64,000 nt of DNA from Undaria pinnatifida (lineage: Eukaryota; Sar; Phaeophyceae; Laminariales; Alariaceae). Below the pieces are notes generated by a model. The model had not been told where the DNA came from and searched no databases. It was given only the letters and a program-made list of their open reading frames with translations. This document shows, piece by piece, positions 20,901 to 33,900 of the stretch. Location: assembly GCA_012845835.1 (NCBI GenBank), contig JABAKD010000023.1, forward strand, positions 19,764,691 to 19,828,690, written 5' to 3'. The position numbers and the translations under genes are program-made. Numbering within the stretch: position 1 is the first letter of the stretch; each line of letters opens with the position of its first letter.

Positions 20901-23900
20901 ATTCACGTTCAATTTCTGGCGTGTGCACACTGTCATGCATGCGCACCCTGTATTTGTACTGATCTCAACCAGGCAAACATTTGTATAAGAGCTACAGCAG
21001 ATCTTACAGATACCGCCCAAAAATGCGATGTACATGCCTCAGATCATAGCAATCGCCCAAAAAGTATGATCTACATGCCTCAGATCATAACATATACCAC
21101 CCTGCAAAAACGAAAATGAATACCAAATCGATGCTGCCGGCCGGTAAGTCTTCCGTGCTTGCTGGTGGGCCTTTTATTGTTTCGTTGCCTGCTGGCGGGC
21201 CTGCTGTTGGAGCTTTCGTTTTTTTCTTGCGCTATGATATAGTCTGTTCGTTAATCCCTGCAATCAATGTCAGGTTGTGCTGTTATTACGTTAGCCAAAC
21301 AGATAAAGAGATTGGTGGTTACAAGGTTTTGTGTTTTATTTATTTTACGTCAACGAGTGACGCTTCTGCGTCGGTGGGTTGTGGGTAGGTTGTGTGCCCT
21401 GATGCTCCCGTATAGCGGGCAGTCCAAGCTGTGAACAAGCTAATACAGGATCATCGTCTATACTCTTCAAGCCTCTCGGCCTCTCGGTCGGTAGAGCAAC
21501 CTTCGGCAGGACTCTACGAATAAACTAGTGTCCAACACTTTAGATCCTGAGAACGCCTGCATTACTTCCAGGCAGCGTCGAGGAAGAGGCAGCTCCGGTC
21601 GCACCGGAGTTGCAAGCGATAGCATGTAAACAGGATGATCAGGCCCGAGCACTCTCGGAGCTTACCTTCTTGGTACAGCAGTTGCTCACAACAGCGACAA
21701 CAGAAGGGCAGGCCTCGCAGGCTTTGCCGAAGGAGTCAGGTGATGCCAGAAAAGGCGCTACTGACCCTACGAGCGGGTTCATTGGCGGCGGGCCTGTACG
21801 GGGTAACGTCGAGGAAGCATCGAGCTACTCGGAGCATGCAGAATCGCAGCAGATGCCGAAAGAGGTTGGACCAGTACGAGACCAGCCTCAAGACACTGTG
21901 GTGGCTAGGTGCCTACCCGCTGGTGGCGAGTCCCAGGAGGTGGTGGTTGCGCGAGGGGCAGTCGCCGCAGACGGCTTAGGTGGGCTAACAACCACTTTGC
22001 CAAAATTATTCACGAACGCTAGTTTTCTCGAATGGTCGCGATATATAACACAGTGTGTGCAAATGCACAACAGCGTTCGAAGTCATATTGGCGAGACGAG
22101 TGTCCCTGTTGGCAACATTACACTTACGAGTGCTGACCACGTAACAGCTGGTCACACACTAGACGACATTCGCGTGAGTATGACTGCGTGGAAAATCCTT
22201 TGGGCTAGTTTAAGTAAGAAGGCCGAAAAAAACTAATCAAGCGGCGCAAACGCCCGACTGATGTTTGGCGATAGCTCGGATCTCGACATGCGCCCAAAAC
22301 AATGAGCGAGACGTCCATGCTGCGTAAGAAGTACCTGGTATAAGCAATATAAAACCACTCCAGCGAATGACCCGATGTTAGACATCGCAGCGTTATCTGA
22401 TACCAGGGTGCAATTGTCGGTGCGCGAAATCGCTATCACGGATCAAACGTTGTGTGCCCGTGCTTTGGACTCTCTACCTCGCGAGTACGAATGTGGGGTT
22501 CGACACTTTCAATCTGCGCTGACTCCGACCACCCTCGACCGCATTGAGCAAATCGTGAGGGAGGGATTTGTTTCGCTTCAATCGGAGAAATCTAAAAAGA
22601 GACAGTCTCTTGGCCACGCGCTTTATGCGGGTGACGCCGCCATCATTAGCCGTGCGCTTTATGCGGGTGACGCCGCGAGCATTAGCCGTGGCGGTAGTGG
22701 CCGCGGCAACAGCGGAAGTGGCGGTGGACGTCGTGGTAGAGGCAATGCAAGCAGCAACGAGGGAGGATCAAACTCTTTCGGCGGTCGCGCAAGCGGTGTT
22801 CGAATAGCAGCAAGTGCGAATGATGGTTGTACAGCAGTGACGAGACCCGACGGGGATACGTCCAAGAAATATTGCGCGCTGTGCCACAAGCACGGGCACT
22901 GGAGGTCTCGATGTCCAGGCCAGGTCCGCGTCACCTGTAAAGGGACCGGACAACGAATGTTTGCCCATCAGGAAAATATGCCGTTTTCGCCGACTTCGGC
23001 ACCGATCTCGACCCGGAAGAGCTTCGATGCTATCGTGGCGAAAACAGGTGAAGCCAGCCAGGCGAATGATACACCAGAAAACACAGGTTGTTTCGTTCGT
23101 CCCTTACAGCGAAGCAAGTAAGCATGCTTTCCCGTCGTTTACGTACATGTTCAACTACGTCGAAAGTGGTAGGACTGTGTCGACTGCAACAGGGGACTCG
23201 TTCCCTATAGAGGGCTACGATTTATTCGCGTAGAACTCCTGTCCGCTGGGCGGGAAGTACGTGTAGTGACGGACCACGTCGCTCACGTACGTACCTTCAA
23301 GCACAATCTGTTTTCGGTAGGAGCAGCAGCCGACCAGGGACACTCCATTCTGTTCGACAAGGATACTTGTACCCTTCAGGTGAATCAGGAACATCGGTAC
23401 GCTTGCCAAAATTCGGGCGCGTGTTCTTTATCCAGCCTTGCCCGTTGCCGCCGCCCGAACATACCTTTTGCTGTCATTGCTCCGGGGCTTACGCGTACCA
23501 CCTCGCCTGTTGACATTACGCCTACCACTGCGCGTATGTCATATTCATGAGGAACTGTTCAGGAAGACAGGCGAGAAAACTGGCGTATTCTAGAAGGGAC
23601 ACTTCACGAATGCAAAGGGTGTTCGATGGCCAGAGGGCTCCGAAAGCCCATCTCACGGTCGACACGTCCGAGCAGATAAGAAATTCGGAAGGTTGTTTGC
23701 CGACCTCACATTACGCCTACCACTGCGCGTATGGTCATATTCATGAGGAACTGTTCAGGAAGACAGGCGAGAAAACTGGCGTATTCTAGAAGGGACACTT
23801 CACGAATGCAAAGGGTGTTCGATGGCCAAAGGGCTCCGAAAGCCCATCTCACGGTCGACACGTCCGAGCAGATAAGAAATTCGTAGGTTGAAATTCGGAA

Positions 23901-24877
23901 GGCTGTTTGCCGACTTGAGCGGGCCGAGACAGGTTGAGTCGGAGGACCATAATCGGTACGTGATGATCATGACAGATATTATTCAAGGTTCTGTTGGTTG
24001 TCCTCATGGACATGACGGTTATGATCCATCTTATATCATGGAGTTCCATACGTTGGTAAGGGATTCATGTTTAAGATGTAAGGGGACTGTTTGGCTGGAT
24101 GTTTCCCGCATGATTTGCCATGAGCTGTCACTCGTAGTTTTGCTCCATATGAGACCGAGTCAGGCTCGACGGCTGGATAATATAAGAAAGAGTCCTGTGT
24201 CACCGTTTTGAGTCATCACCACGCCTTCCCGCGCCAGCTACGTGTGCACCTTCAGAGATAAATCAACACACTAGTGAGAAAGCCGGTCGATTTATATTGG
24301 TAAGCGCAGCCAAGGCCAGCCTACAAAGGTGGGAAAGAGCCATGTCAGGTCCGAGGGATTCTGGCATTATTGCAGCTTATTTAAGAGAGGACATAAAGCT
24401 GCTCAAGATCCAGATAACGGTGCAGAAGCGCGTGAGAGAGGTCGGACTCGCTGAGGAAGCCCTGCGAGCGTCATATGCTGAAGAGGTGTATGGCCCGACT
24501 ACGTTTTGGTCCTGGCGGGAGTCGATGATGCATGACGCACTAGGACTTCTCCGCGAGGAGCACGAGCTTCAAGCTGATGTGATGAGGAAAATGGACGAAA
24601 GAGTAGCTTGTTCGAGAATGAGAGAGAGCGAGAGATGAGAGAGAGAAGAGAGAGTGAGAAAATTTTGCCCCAGCAGCAACTGCACGGTCCCTGCTAAGCC
24701 AAACATGAGCCGAAGCCGGTAAATCTGCATGGCGCTGGTGGCGACTGCGCTGGAGAGAAGCAGTTGTTGCAGAGGCAGCAGCTGCCCCAGTCGCCCCATC
24801 TGCTGGAAGATCAGTCGTCAGTGGATTGCTACGCCCGCAACGAAGAATAATTGCCACCGAAACAGCCGTCATCACCG

Positions 24878-24908
<31 letters not shown>

Positions 24909-27900
24909 CACCGCCGCCACCGCACCCGCTACCGTCGTCATCACAGCCGCCATCATCGTCACCCCCGCTGCCATCGTCACCGTCGCCGTCGTTGCCGTCG
25001 CCGTTGTCATTGCCGACGCTGGAACCGCTGCTATCACCGCATCTGCAAGCCCACGTTACAGCCAGGCCTGTGCCTGAATCTGTGGCTACTTTATTTTGTA
25101 CAAGAGGAGAGGAAATGAGCGATGGGAATACTTGGCCGGCAGGTGCCGGGAAAGAGGTTGATGAGATTTCGAGCGCGATGGAACACGCTCATGAATTCTG
25201 GCACGACGTTGAGAGAGCGGTGGTGGGCACTGGTGGAAGGGTCTGCACCATCGATCGGGGGTCGGAGCATGGACGAAAAAGAAGATGCCCAGAGCGAGCG
25301 CGAGTGAAGGAGAAACGAACAACGGGCCATCAGCGAGGGCCTAGGCCCGCACCAGGCAGGTGTTGATTTTGATTGCTGCTGATGTTTTTGTTTTGGCTCG
25401 TTTCATGTTGATTTGAGAATTACGAACCACCCCCCAAGATTGAGATTGATTGAGAGTGAAGTATGACTGAAGCGATCTGAAGACGTACTGCATGACTAAC
25501 ATGTCTGATTTCGTGTTGTGGCTGCCTGGCGGAGCGCCAGGGCAGGGCACAATAAGTCAGAGTTGAGTCTATACGTGAAAGTGAAATGCTAAAAGAATGC
25601 ACACACAGCAGTACATGTTGTATCATCCCATATCATCGGTACAGCATAGTACAGCAGTACGAAAATTGCGTGAATCAATTACTTGCAAAAAATAGGGTAG
25701 GGTTGAGGTACCGTTCGCGTGTATGCCGACCAATGCTAAAAATACAAGCACGCCCCTTGAAGACTATGCATGATGAGCAGTACAGGAGTGATCAACCTGT
25801 GTTGCTAGCAGTGCCCTTTGAGCTGGGACTTTGCTTGGTTTATGGTGCTGCTGATTCACCGATGAACATGGTGCTGCATGATGTGCCTACTGGCTAATTG
25901 CATGTTGTCGGTATATTGAACCGTCGTCGAAATGCCGACAATTGTGTACGTTTTTTGCTGTATTATTTTGCATCTTTGATTTATTTGCATACAAAACATT
26001 TTTGTACTTGCATCGGCATTATAAGAGTAGTTTTGTCCGGTCAAGGTATTTTTGCACTACAGTAACGGGTGAATAAGTCCATGACAGCTGTCCGTCAAGG
26101 GGCAATAGTACCGTCACCTGATGCACCCGGTATGCCTTTGACGCCTGACGTTCCCCATAGGTAGCGTAGAAACAGCATGCAGTACTACAGAGTACATCCC
26201 GTTCTGTCCGCACGTCTGTTGGCAGTTATCGATGCAAGAGGATACGAGTACGAATGATATACCAGCACGATCGATTGTACGTTGACTTTTCTGCCAGTAT
26301 ATGATACGCCCAGATACTGTCTGCGTTGCGGATCAATGCACAGCAGTAGAGTACCCCCTAGTGTAGCATTGCGATACAACTGCTGCTGCTATTGCTAAAG
26401 ATATTCATGGAGGTATAACGGGAATGAGTGGAGGGCTCTTGGAGAGCGATCTGAAAACAGAGCAACTGAGCATGTGCGAGGGATTTTTGATCAAACGAGC
26501 TGCTGTTGCATATGGTATCATATAGCACGTTGCTTGTCCTATTATAAGCAGTAATGGCACTTGGTAACTTGAAATACTAGTGGTAAGTGCTTCACGAGCT
26601 GACCATGAATGCATAAAAAGAGTAGTTTAACCTATGCCGACCTAATCGCTCGATTGCACGATCCATTCGTTGTTTGGGTGAGGTCAATCTTGCGCCAGTA
26701 ATGGCTGCTTCATTCAGGAGGATAGGCTGGAGTGCCCGAGCTGCGGCGATGCCATGAGACCGGAAGGAGGCTGCCGCAGCGGAGGGACCACCAGCAGTAG
26801 TGTTTGGGGCATTGGGTTGAAATGAATGGGTATGATGCTGGGTGATTGTGATTTTGTTGTTTGAACTTTGATTGTGAGCCTGTTTGAGATTGACTTGATT
26901 GTTTTTCTTGTTTTGGTTAAAGGATGAGGCATGCATATTGTTCGTATGACAAATCTCGGCCAACGACAAAGCGCCCGAGATGGAACAGACCACGAGCTGC
27001 GCAGAGGCACGTTCGGTCTAGTTCGAGTATTCGCGACTTGAGTATTGTCCCGCTGATGCGTTGGTTATGCGTTGTCTGATCGCGCGGACGAACCCCATGC
27101 TTACTTGAGGCATGTATAGCACCAATGTTACGCGTGCTCGTCGGGAAAAATGAGGAACGAAGCAACTGAGTTAAATCGACACACGACGCGTATGAAAATT
27201 CGTGGAAGTGTGGTGAGCTAAAGCTTTATTTTTCTCCATCCGCCGAAGGATTAAAAAAAAAAAAAAAAGATACAATATATGATTTGATTTTACGAGTTGA
27301 TTTTTGTGTCTGTTTGAGTCGGTACCGCCGTATTAGACAATGCCGTTTTATCTGGCAGACCATCAAGATGGCGATGTTCTCGCGGTATGTGTGCATTTTA
27401 TTATCGCGGGGTCTGGTACGACGTACATTGCGGTTTTCGAGGATGACGAGGGGGCGAAGAACCTGACACAATAACCAGCGTGCACGTCGAACTCGAAGCA
27501 CGTCGACGTGCGACCCCCCGTTTTGCGGGAGCTCATGTTTTTGAGGAGATATTTGGTTATTCGAGTTTGAGTTTTTGAGCAGTGTAACATCCCGCCGCTA
27601 CGTGTGCTATACATTTCATCGTGCACGGAGGAAGGGGGATGCTTTTCGCCGTGCAGTGTGCAGAGTACGATTAAATCGAGTTTCTGCGGTTGTTTTCGTT
27701 TTCGTATGATAATGTGGAGTTTGTTTTCCCTCGTTCAGCTTTTAGGCCCCGTGCTGGGTATTAGTATCTCGAGGAAATCGGGGAAAGTCGAAGTTTTTTT
27801 TACTCAATTTTCGATAATTGCGCCGTGTTTACCGTGTCATTTCCGAGAATAAAATTACTGTCGTTTTCACCTGCCAATGATTTTCGAGAGTAGTTGATGC

Positions 27901-30900
27901 GTGCAGCATGAGACTGTTGTTACTTGGTTTGAGACTTGGACGACATATTGAATTGAGGATTGGAATTTTGGTTTTGAGTTTGTTGGGGTTCTGAGTTAGT
28001 TACGAGTTCATTACGATATGACGATGTAACAACCCTGCGATGTCGTGCCTTCTCATGCCCAAAGCAGGGGGGATAATTGTGTGTTCGTCGTGTATAATGA
28101 GGAAGGGGGGTGTTGGTTGCCCTCATAAACATGACGGCTATGATCCATCTTATATCAGGGAGTTCCATATGTTGGTAAGGGATTCATGTTTCATATTTAA
28201 GGTGTAAGGGGCTGTTTGGCCGGATGTTTCCCGGCATGATTTGCCATGAGCTGTCACTCTAGTTTTGCTCCATATGAGACCGAGTCAGGCTCGACGGCTG
28301 GATGATATAAGAGAGAGTTCTGTGTCACCGTTTTGAGTCATCACCACGCCTTCCCGCGCCAGCTACGTATACACGTTAAGAGATCTATCAACAAGTTAAT
28401 GTGGATGTACTTCATGCGGCACAAGTCAGATGCGGCTGAGGCGTTCAGACGATTTTACGCCGAAAACCGCGCAACCAAGTTTCCATTTGATGTGGAAATC
28501 GTGAGGTCAGACGATGGTGGAGACTTCCTCGAAAGAGCTTTTCGTGCACTTTGTAGGAAGTACAGTATTACCCAAGAATTCACCTCTTCGAGCAGTCCAC
28601 AGTTCAACAACGTAGCCGAACGGGCGTTAGGATTGATCGATGCCAAGGCTTTGGCTGCAAGAATACAAGCTCCGACACGATTTCTGAACGTCGAGCTGCC
28701 TTTGTCGATTCGTTATGGATGGGGGCCATGTCGTGGGCCTGCCATACTCTTAACTCTTCTGTAACGACTTCCAACCCAGGCAGCAAAATCGCCGCACAAG
28801 ATGTGGCATGGCAGCCCACCTCAGGGTCAATTGCTGCATTCTTCAAGCCTGGCTATTTCAAAGCCAAGCAAACGAACAAGTCGCAGCCCAAAGCGCAAGA
28901 GTGTTTCTATCTAGGCCCCGGACATAACCAAACCCGGGGTTGTGCGCGAGTTTTGACTGAGAACAACCCGGTTCTCACAACTCGCAACGTATCCTGGCAG
29001 CATGCACCCCTCGGATACCACACTAACCTACCTGAAGACGCGGAATGCCGCTGTAGAGTAGGCGAGATCGAGGATAGTGCCAAGTCTGCCGAGGGGTGTG
29101 GGGGGGGGGGGGAGGGGGGAGGCGACAACGACCAAGACGAGGGCAATGAGTCCGAGCTGATCGAAGATACACGGGTGGCGGAGAGACAATACTGCGAAAG
29201 TGCACCAGCGATGGCGGGCGCGAATCTTGTCTCGACGCCAGTGCCGCACGGGGTAGAGATTCAGTTTTCAGCTCCAATCGCAGCGGCGAGAGCGGGGGTC
29301 ACCTCCCTGCCGGTTAGCGTGCCCACACACTCTGGGGCTTAGAGCGCTCGTCGAGTTCGTCAACCGCAGAGAGCGTAGTCAGTGCTCCAGAGGCTGGCCC
29401 ATCTGGGCGGGCAGCCCATGAATTGTGTGACTTCCTTCCTGGTCAGGAATCCTCTCGACTCAGGGTGGGGCGCACGAGAGGCGAGACGCGACGTCTACAG
29501 GAAATGTCCATGACGGCCATCGCTGAAGCTGTGTGCGCCCTTGGTCAGCAGGCCGTGACGTCCAGGAGGATGCTTGAGCGCCTCTGGCAGAGCTCCACAA
29601 GATTCGGGAGAGTGTGGTATTTCTGTGCCCCTAGGGACTTTAATGCGTGAAGTAGAGAAAGACCCCAAATCGAATGCAGCAATTGAGAAATCCGAGTACC
29701 GGGAGTCGTGGCTAGAGCCTGACCGAACATAACTTCATAAACTCTTGGACGCCGGCACATTTACACCTGTTGCCGAAGTGCCCGCGGGGCACAAGGTAAT
29801 TGCGTGTAATTTTGCCCGTACGCGGAAAGATAACGAGCTGGGCGAAGTCATCAAGCCGAGATCGAGACTGGTAGCGTTAGGCTACAGTCAAACCGAAGAC
29901 GTCAACTTATTTGAAACGTGTTCACCTACCCCCACCCCCTCGTATGTCAAGCCATTGACCAAGATCGCGGTAGAGTACGATCTGTCAATTTACCACTTAG
30001 ACGTGAAGCTTTTATTCGCGGTGACCTCGACTGTGATATTTATATAAAGCTCCCACCTGCTCCAAGACAAAACTGGGCAGGTTGTTCATTTGAATAAGAA
30101 TTTGTACGGGTTGAAGCAAGAAGGGCGCATGTTCAACGCATTTCTCGTCAACATGGTCATAGGTTACGGTCTTGAGCAGTACAAGACCGATCCATGCATG
30201 TTCCGCCTCGTGGACAATGAAAGCGTGATAATGATGGCTGCAGTTCACGTGGACGACCTGATCGTGGTAGGGGGGCGGAAGAGGCTGCTGAGTTCCACGA
30301 CGCTCTGACCAACAAACTGCCAACTAATAAGGTCGGGGAACTGGGTTGCGCATTCGAACGAAATTTCAAGAATAAATGTCCCAAGCTTTCGTCAAGGAAT
30401 TACTGAAGCGTTCTGAAAACCAATGCCCCACTAACACAAGCGAGATCCCCGTTAATCCACTGATTGAGCTAGGTCAAAGGACGGAGGATGACCCCAGAGG
30501 AAAATAGCCTTATGGGGAGGCGGTTTAAGGCCTTCTGTCGCTTGCCAACAGGACGCGGCCGGACACCGCGAGGTTATCCGAGTGGTGGCACGCCATGGCC
30601 ACTACTACTGCCGTGACGGTTTTCTCCGCCTAACCTTCCTTTTTTCCCGTATTTTGTCTTTTGGGGGGAAAGGAGGTCGGGGTTTAAACACCATAATATC
30701 GGTTCGTTGATGAGAGCAAAAAGTAATACTGGTAGATACCACACGCTGCTCTTGCGTATACAAAGTGTTTGGGTAAGACCCCTTCGTGTCGAGGCGGGTG
30801 ATTGTACAACAATACCTGGTAATACCGTGGATAATGCGACAATACTCCGTACTGGATATATATGTACTCGGAGTATATCTTCTTCAAAGAATTGACAAAT

Positions 30901-33900
30901 AGCACTCGTTATCATTTTCTTCTTTTCAATCGTTGTCTCCAGCCCGCGTTCCAGATTGTGTTCCTAACCATTCCGGAGTGCATCTCCTGGCCATATCCCG
31001 ACTTCGTTCCCGACCGTTTTCCCTACTATGTTCCCGACCGATTTTCCGACCTGTTCCCGACGTGTTCCATGATCCCGTCCCGCCAATAAATCGTGGACTC
31101 CCTTCCCGTCCCGTCCCATTCCCGTCACGCGGTAAGCAAACGGGTACCTTTTCCCATACCGTCGCTCGGAAAGACCCAAAAAAAAATCCCACCTGCGGCG
31201 GGCTAAACGGTTACAGTCCCGTACCGACCAGTGCGTTCGTTACCGCACGTACCCTGGGAAAACACGGCGTCATCTCACATCACAATCTACAGTAGCATCA
31301 TCGGTATCTGCAAGAGGTCTTCTACTCTACAGGAGTTAAGAACACGAAAATCTTCAGCATAAGCTCCAGCAACATCAACAGCAGCAGGAACACGAGCTAG
31401 GCTTCAGCCAATAATTTTGAGTTCGTGATGGGCGGGGGTGTTTATTTTAGCTTTTTTGTTGATTTACTGCAGCTATTTTGCATTCGTACGAGTGCTAATA
31501 CTGTACTGCTGTACTGTTGATGTATAGTATCATACGTATGATCTTCCATCATACCAGGGGGGGGCTTCGCCGCGGCGGGCTGCTGCCCGCCTTGGCCCCG
31601 CGCATGCCGGCAACTTTCGAGGGTGCATGATATGTATTATCGAAGCTGTATATGCAACAGCACTGCCAACGGGTGTTGCGTTATTTTCTTGTTTTGTTGA
31701 TCAGGTGCTATAAGCCATATCAACCAATTGCGAAATCCTGCACACAACGAAGAACAACACACAGAAGCACACAGCGGCACTGCAGCTGCAGCAATAGCCG
31801 GATAGCAACACAGATGCAGCAGCAGAAATACACAACAGGTGTATGCACACTCGTCCGTACGTCGTACAGCAGCGTACAGCAATATAATATAAAGATGGGG
31901 CACGTCCAGCAATCAGCGCACCGAGAGGTGGATCTCATCGAGCCAGAGTGCCTACGGCTCAAAACCTTGTCTGAATCTGGCCTCTCGATCGCTGACACGA
32001 CAGGGCCAACATATTTATACATGACGGGTAAATACAAACACATACTGGTACGTCGTACAGCAGCGCACAGCTGTATAATATATATATATGTACATCACGT
32101 CCAGGTACCGCAGTCGCAAGGGTAGTGACCGTCATCGCTGGAGCAGTGCTCGTGGCCGCTCCAGAAGCGCAGGCCTTGGGCGTAGGTGTCGAAGCAAGGG
32201 GGTGCCGTTTTCTCGCCTCGCCGAAGATCGAATGATCGCGGCGGCAAACCCTCTCGTCACCACCGCAGGCGATTATGAAACACAGCAGCACACAGCAGCA
32301 CCGCAGCTGCTGCAACATCCGGATAGCAACAGAGAAGCAGCAGCACAACTACATGACAAGTGTATACAAATACACACTCGTCCGTACGCTGTACAGCAGC
32401 TTGTAGCAGTAAAATACAAAGGTGAGGCACGTCCAGCAATCAGCGCACGAGAGGTGATCTCACCTCGAGCAAGGGCGTCTACGGCTCAAAACCTTGTCTA
32501 AATCTGGCCTCTCGATCGCTGACACGACAGGGGCAACATGTTTATACATGGTGGGTAGATATAAATACATACTCAAACGTCGCACAGCAGCGCACAGCAG
32601 TATACTATTAATATATCAGGTCCAGGTACTGCAGCCGCAAGGGTAGCGACCGCCATCGCTGGAGCGGTGTCCGCGGCCGCTCCAACAGCGCAGGCCTTGG
32701 GAGTAGGTGTCGAAGCAGGGGGGTGCCGTTTTCTCGCCTCGACGAAGATCGTGTGACTGCGGCGGCATAAGCTCTCTTCACCTCAGGAGCAGCCACTGTG
32801 GCCCCCACAAAAGTAAGGGCATCAGCACTAGGCATAAGTTCAGACATGCTGTTGCCAACGGCGTGGGCCATCTACCTCTGTCGCTGTTGCTGTCGTATTT
32901 TGTCTGTCCTCTGCACTCCATTCTCTGCAGAGCCAAGGAAGAAGAATATTTTGTTGAGATTCGCGAGACGTTTCCCACCATGGGGAATGGGGAGCTATAT
33001 CATGCCCAAAATCGAAATTATGCCGGATGCCCGAATTTCGAACAAAAAAGCCAAAAAACACTCCCGGTAGAGAGACGACGCAAGCACGACCGACGCCGAT
33101 CCCGGCGGGATTGGGAGAGTCGAGCAAGCTGAGGAGCGTGCAGGAAACAGCGTCCGGAGAAGTGGACCTCAGCTCAAGTTTTTTCGAAGGCAACTCAAAA
33201 CCTGGTCTAAATCGGAGCCTTCTACCGCTCGCGTGCAAGCGCAACAAATTTTTACTTGTATTTACAACAAGCTCACAATGTTTTTTTGTTTATTTTGGCT
33301 TTGCACATTTCTCATCACGTAGTGTACACGAGTACGCATTTGACAAGCTCTTGGTGCACATTTTTCGTACTCAACTCAACTTCTTCCTGTTTAAGAGTTG
33401 TTTCTTTGGTTTCTAAGTTGCGATATTTTAGAGAGCACGTGTATCATAGATATATGTTCACAAAACCATATGTGATACGTGCACGCATATTGCAGTATAG
33501 CGCTGGACACAACAAATTATTTCGGGGTTCTTCGATTAGTGAATTATTCTAGGATTCAACAAAGGGGCACAGTAAACGCACACCAGATACCTTGTACTTT
33601 CTAACGCCATATGTTTTTTAGGATATAACTCGCTGATCAACAAAACAGCATCACGAGTGTAGTTTGTTATACGACTATACCCACCATAGTCTATTGCCGC
33701 ACTATTGTAGCTGGATTCGTAGATTTTCTATCGGTTACGTAAGCACATACGTAAAATCGAATACTCCGCATTTTCGCTGTGCTGGACCAGCGTCCACTGT
33801 TTCTGGTTTCTAAGTTTCATGTAGCTCCAGGTATCAATTCAGGGGGCGTGTTAAACATTCAGCAACCTGGTTTATTTTAATGTTTTAGAGGATTTAATGT

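Larger units (their letters stand above)
23992..28393 (+). mobile_element. nested non-autonomous LTR element in the copia-B integrase
   Basis: Two LTRs of 277 bp (23992-24268) and 283 bp (28111-28393) face the same way. Both start TGTTGGTTG and end TCAACA. A polypurine tract, GAGGAAGGGGGG, abuts the 3' LTR at 28099-28110, and a CACTAGTG primer-binding-like word follows the 5' LTR. Flanks GGTTC (23987-23991) and AGTTA (28394-28398) fit a diverged 5-bp duplication. The 3.8-kb interior has no Gag, protease, integrase, reverse transcriptase or RNase H motif, so it must move in trans. It holds one short ORF, GA and CCG repeats and otherwise anonymous sequence. Confidence 0.85.
21269..30600 (+). 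mobile_element. Ty1/copia retrotransposon, copia-B (3'-truncated, interrupted)
   Basis: This is a second copia element in the same orientation as copia-A, with the order Gag, protease, GAG-pre-integrase, integrase, reverse transcriptase, start of RNase H. A 4,402-bp LTR element (23992-28393) sits inside the integrase. The element stops in the RNase H region near 30600. No 3' LTR was found, so the 3' end is deleted. Stops, frameshifts and a 195-bp duplication show it is dead. It lies within the last intron of EIF2B2, antisense to that gene. Confidence 0.88.

Noticed and set aside
21466..21500. A-box-like word GGTCGGTAGAGCA in the copia-B LTR
   Set aside because: No B box at a suitable distance; probably chance.
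24851..25366. 171-residue proline-rich ORF and antisense Ala/Val ORF
   Set aside because: Produced by CCG/CCA microsatellite sequence; no domain outside it.
31555..31615. GC-rich hairpin as a terminator or ncRNA
   Set aside because: Short imperfect palindromes are common here and nothing links this one to a transcript.
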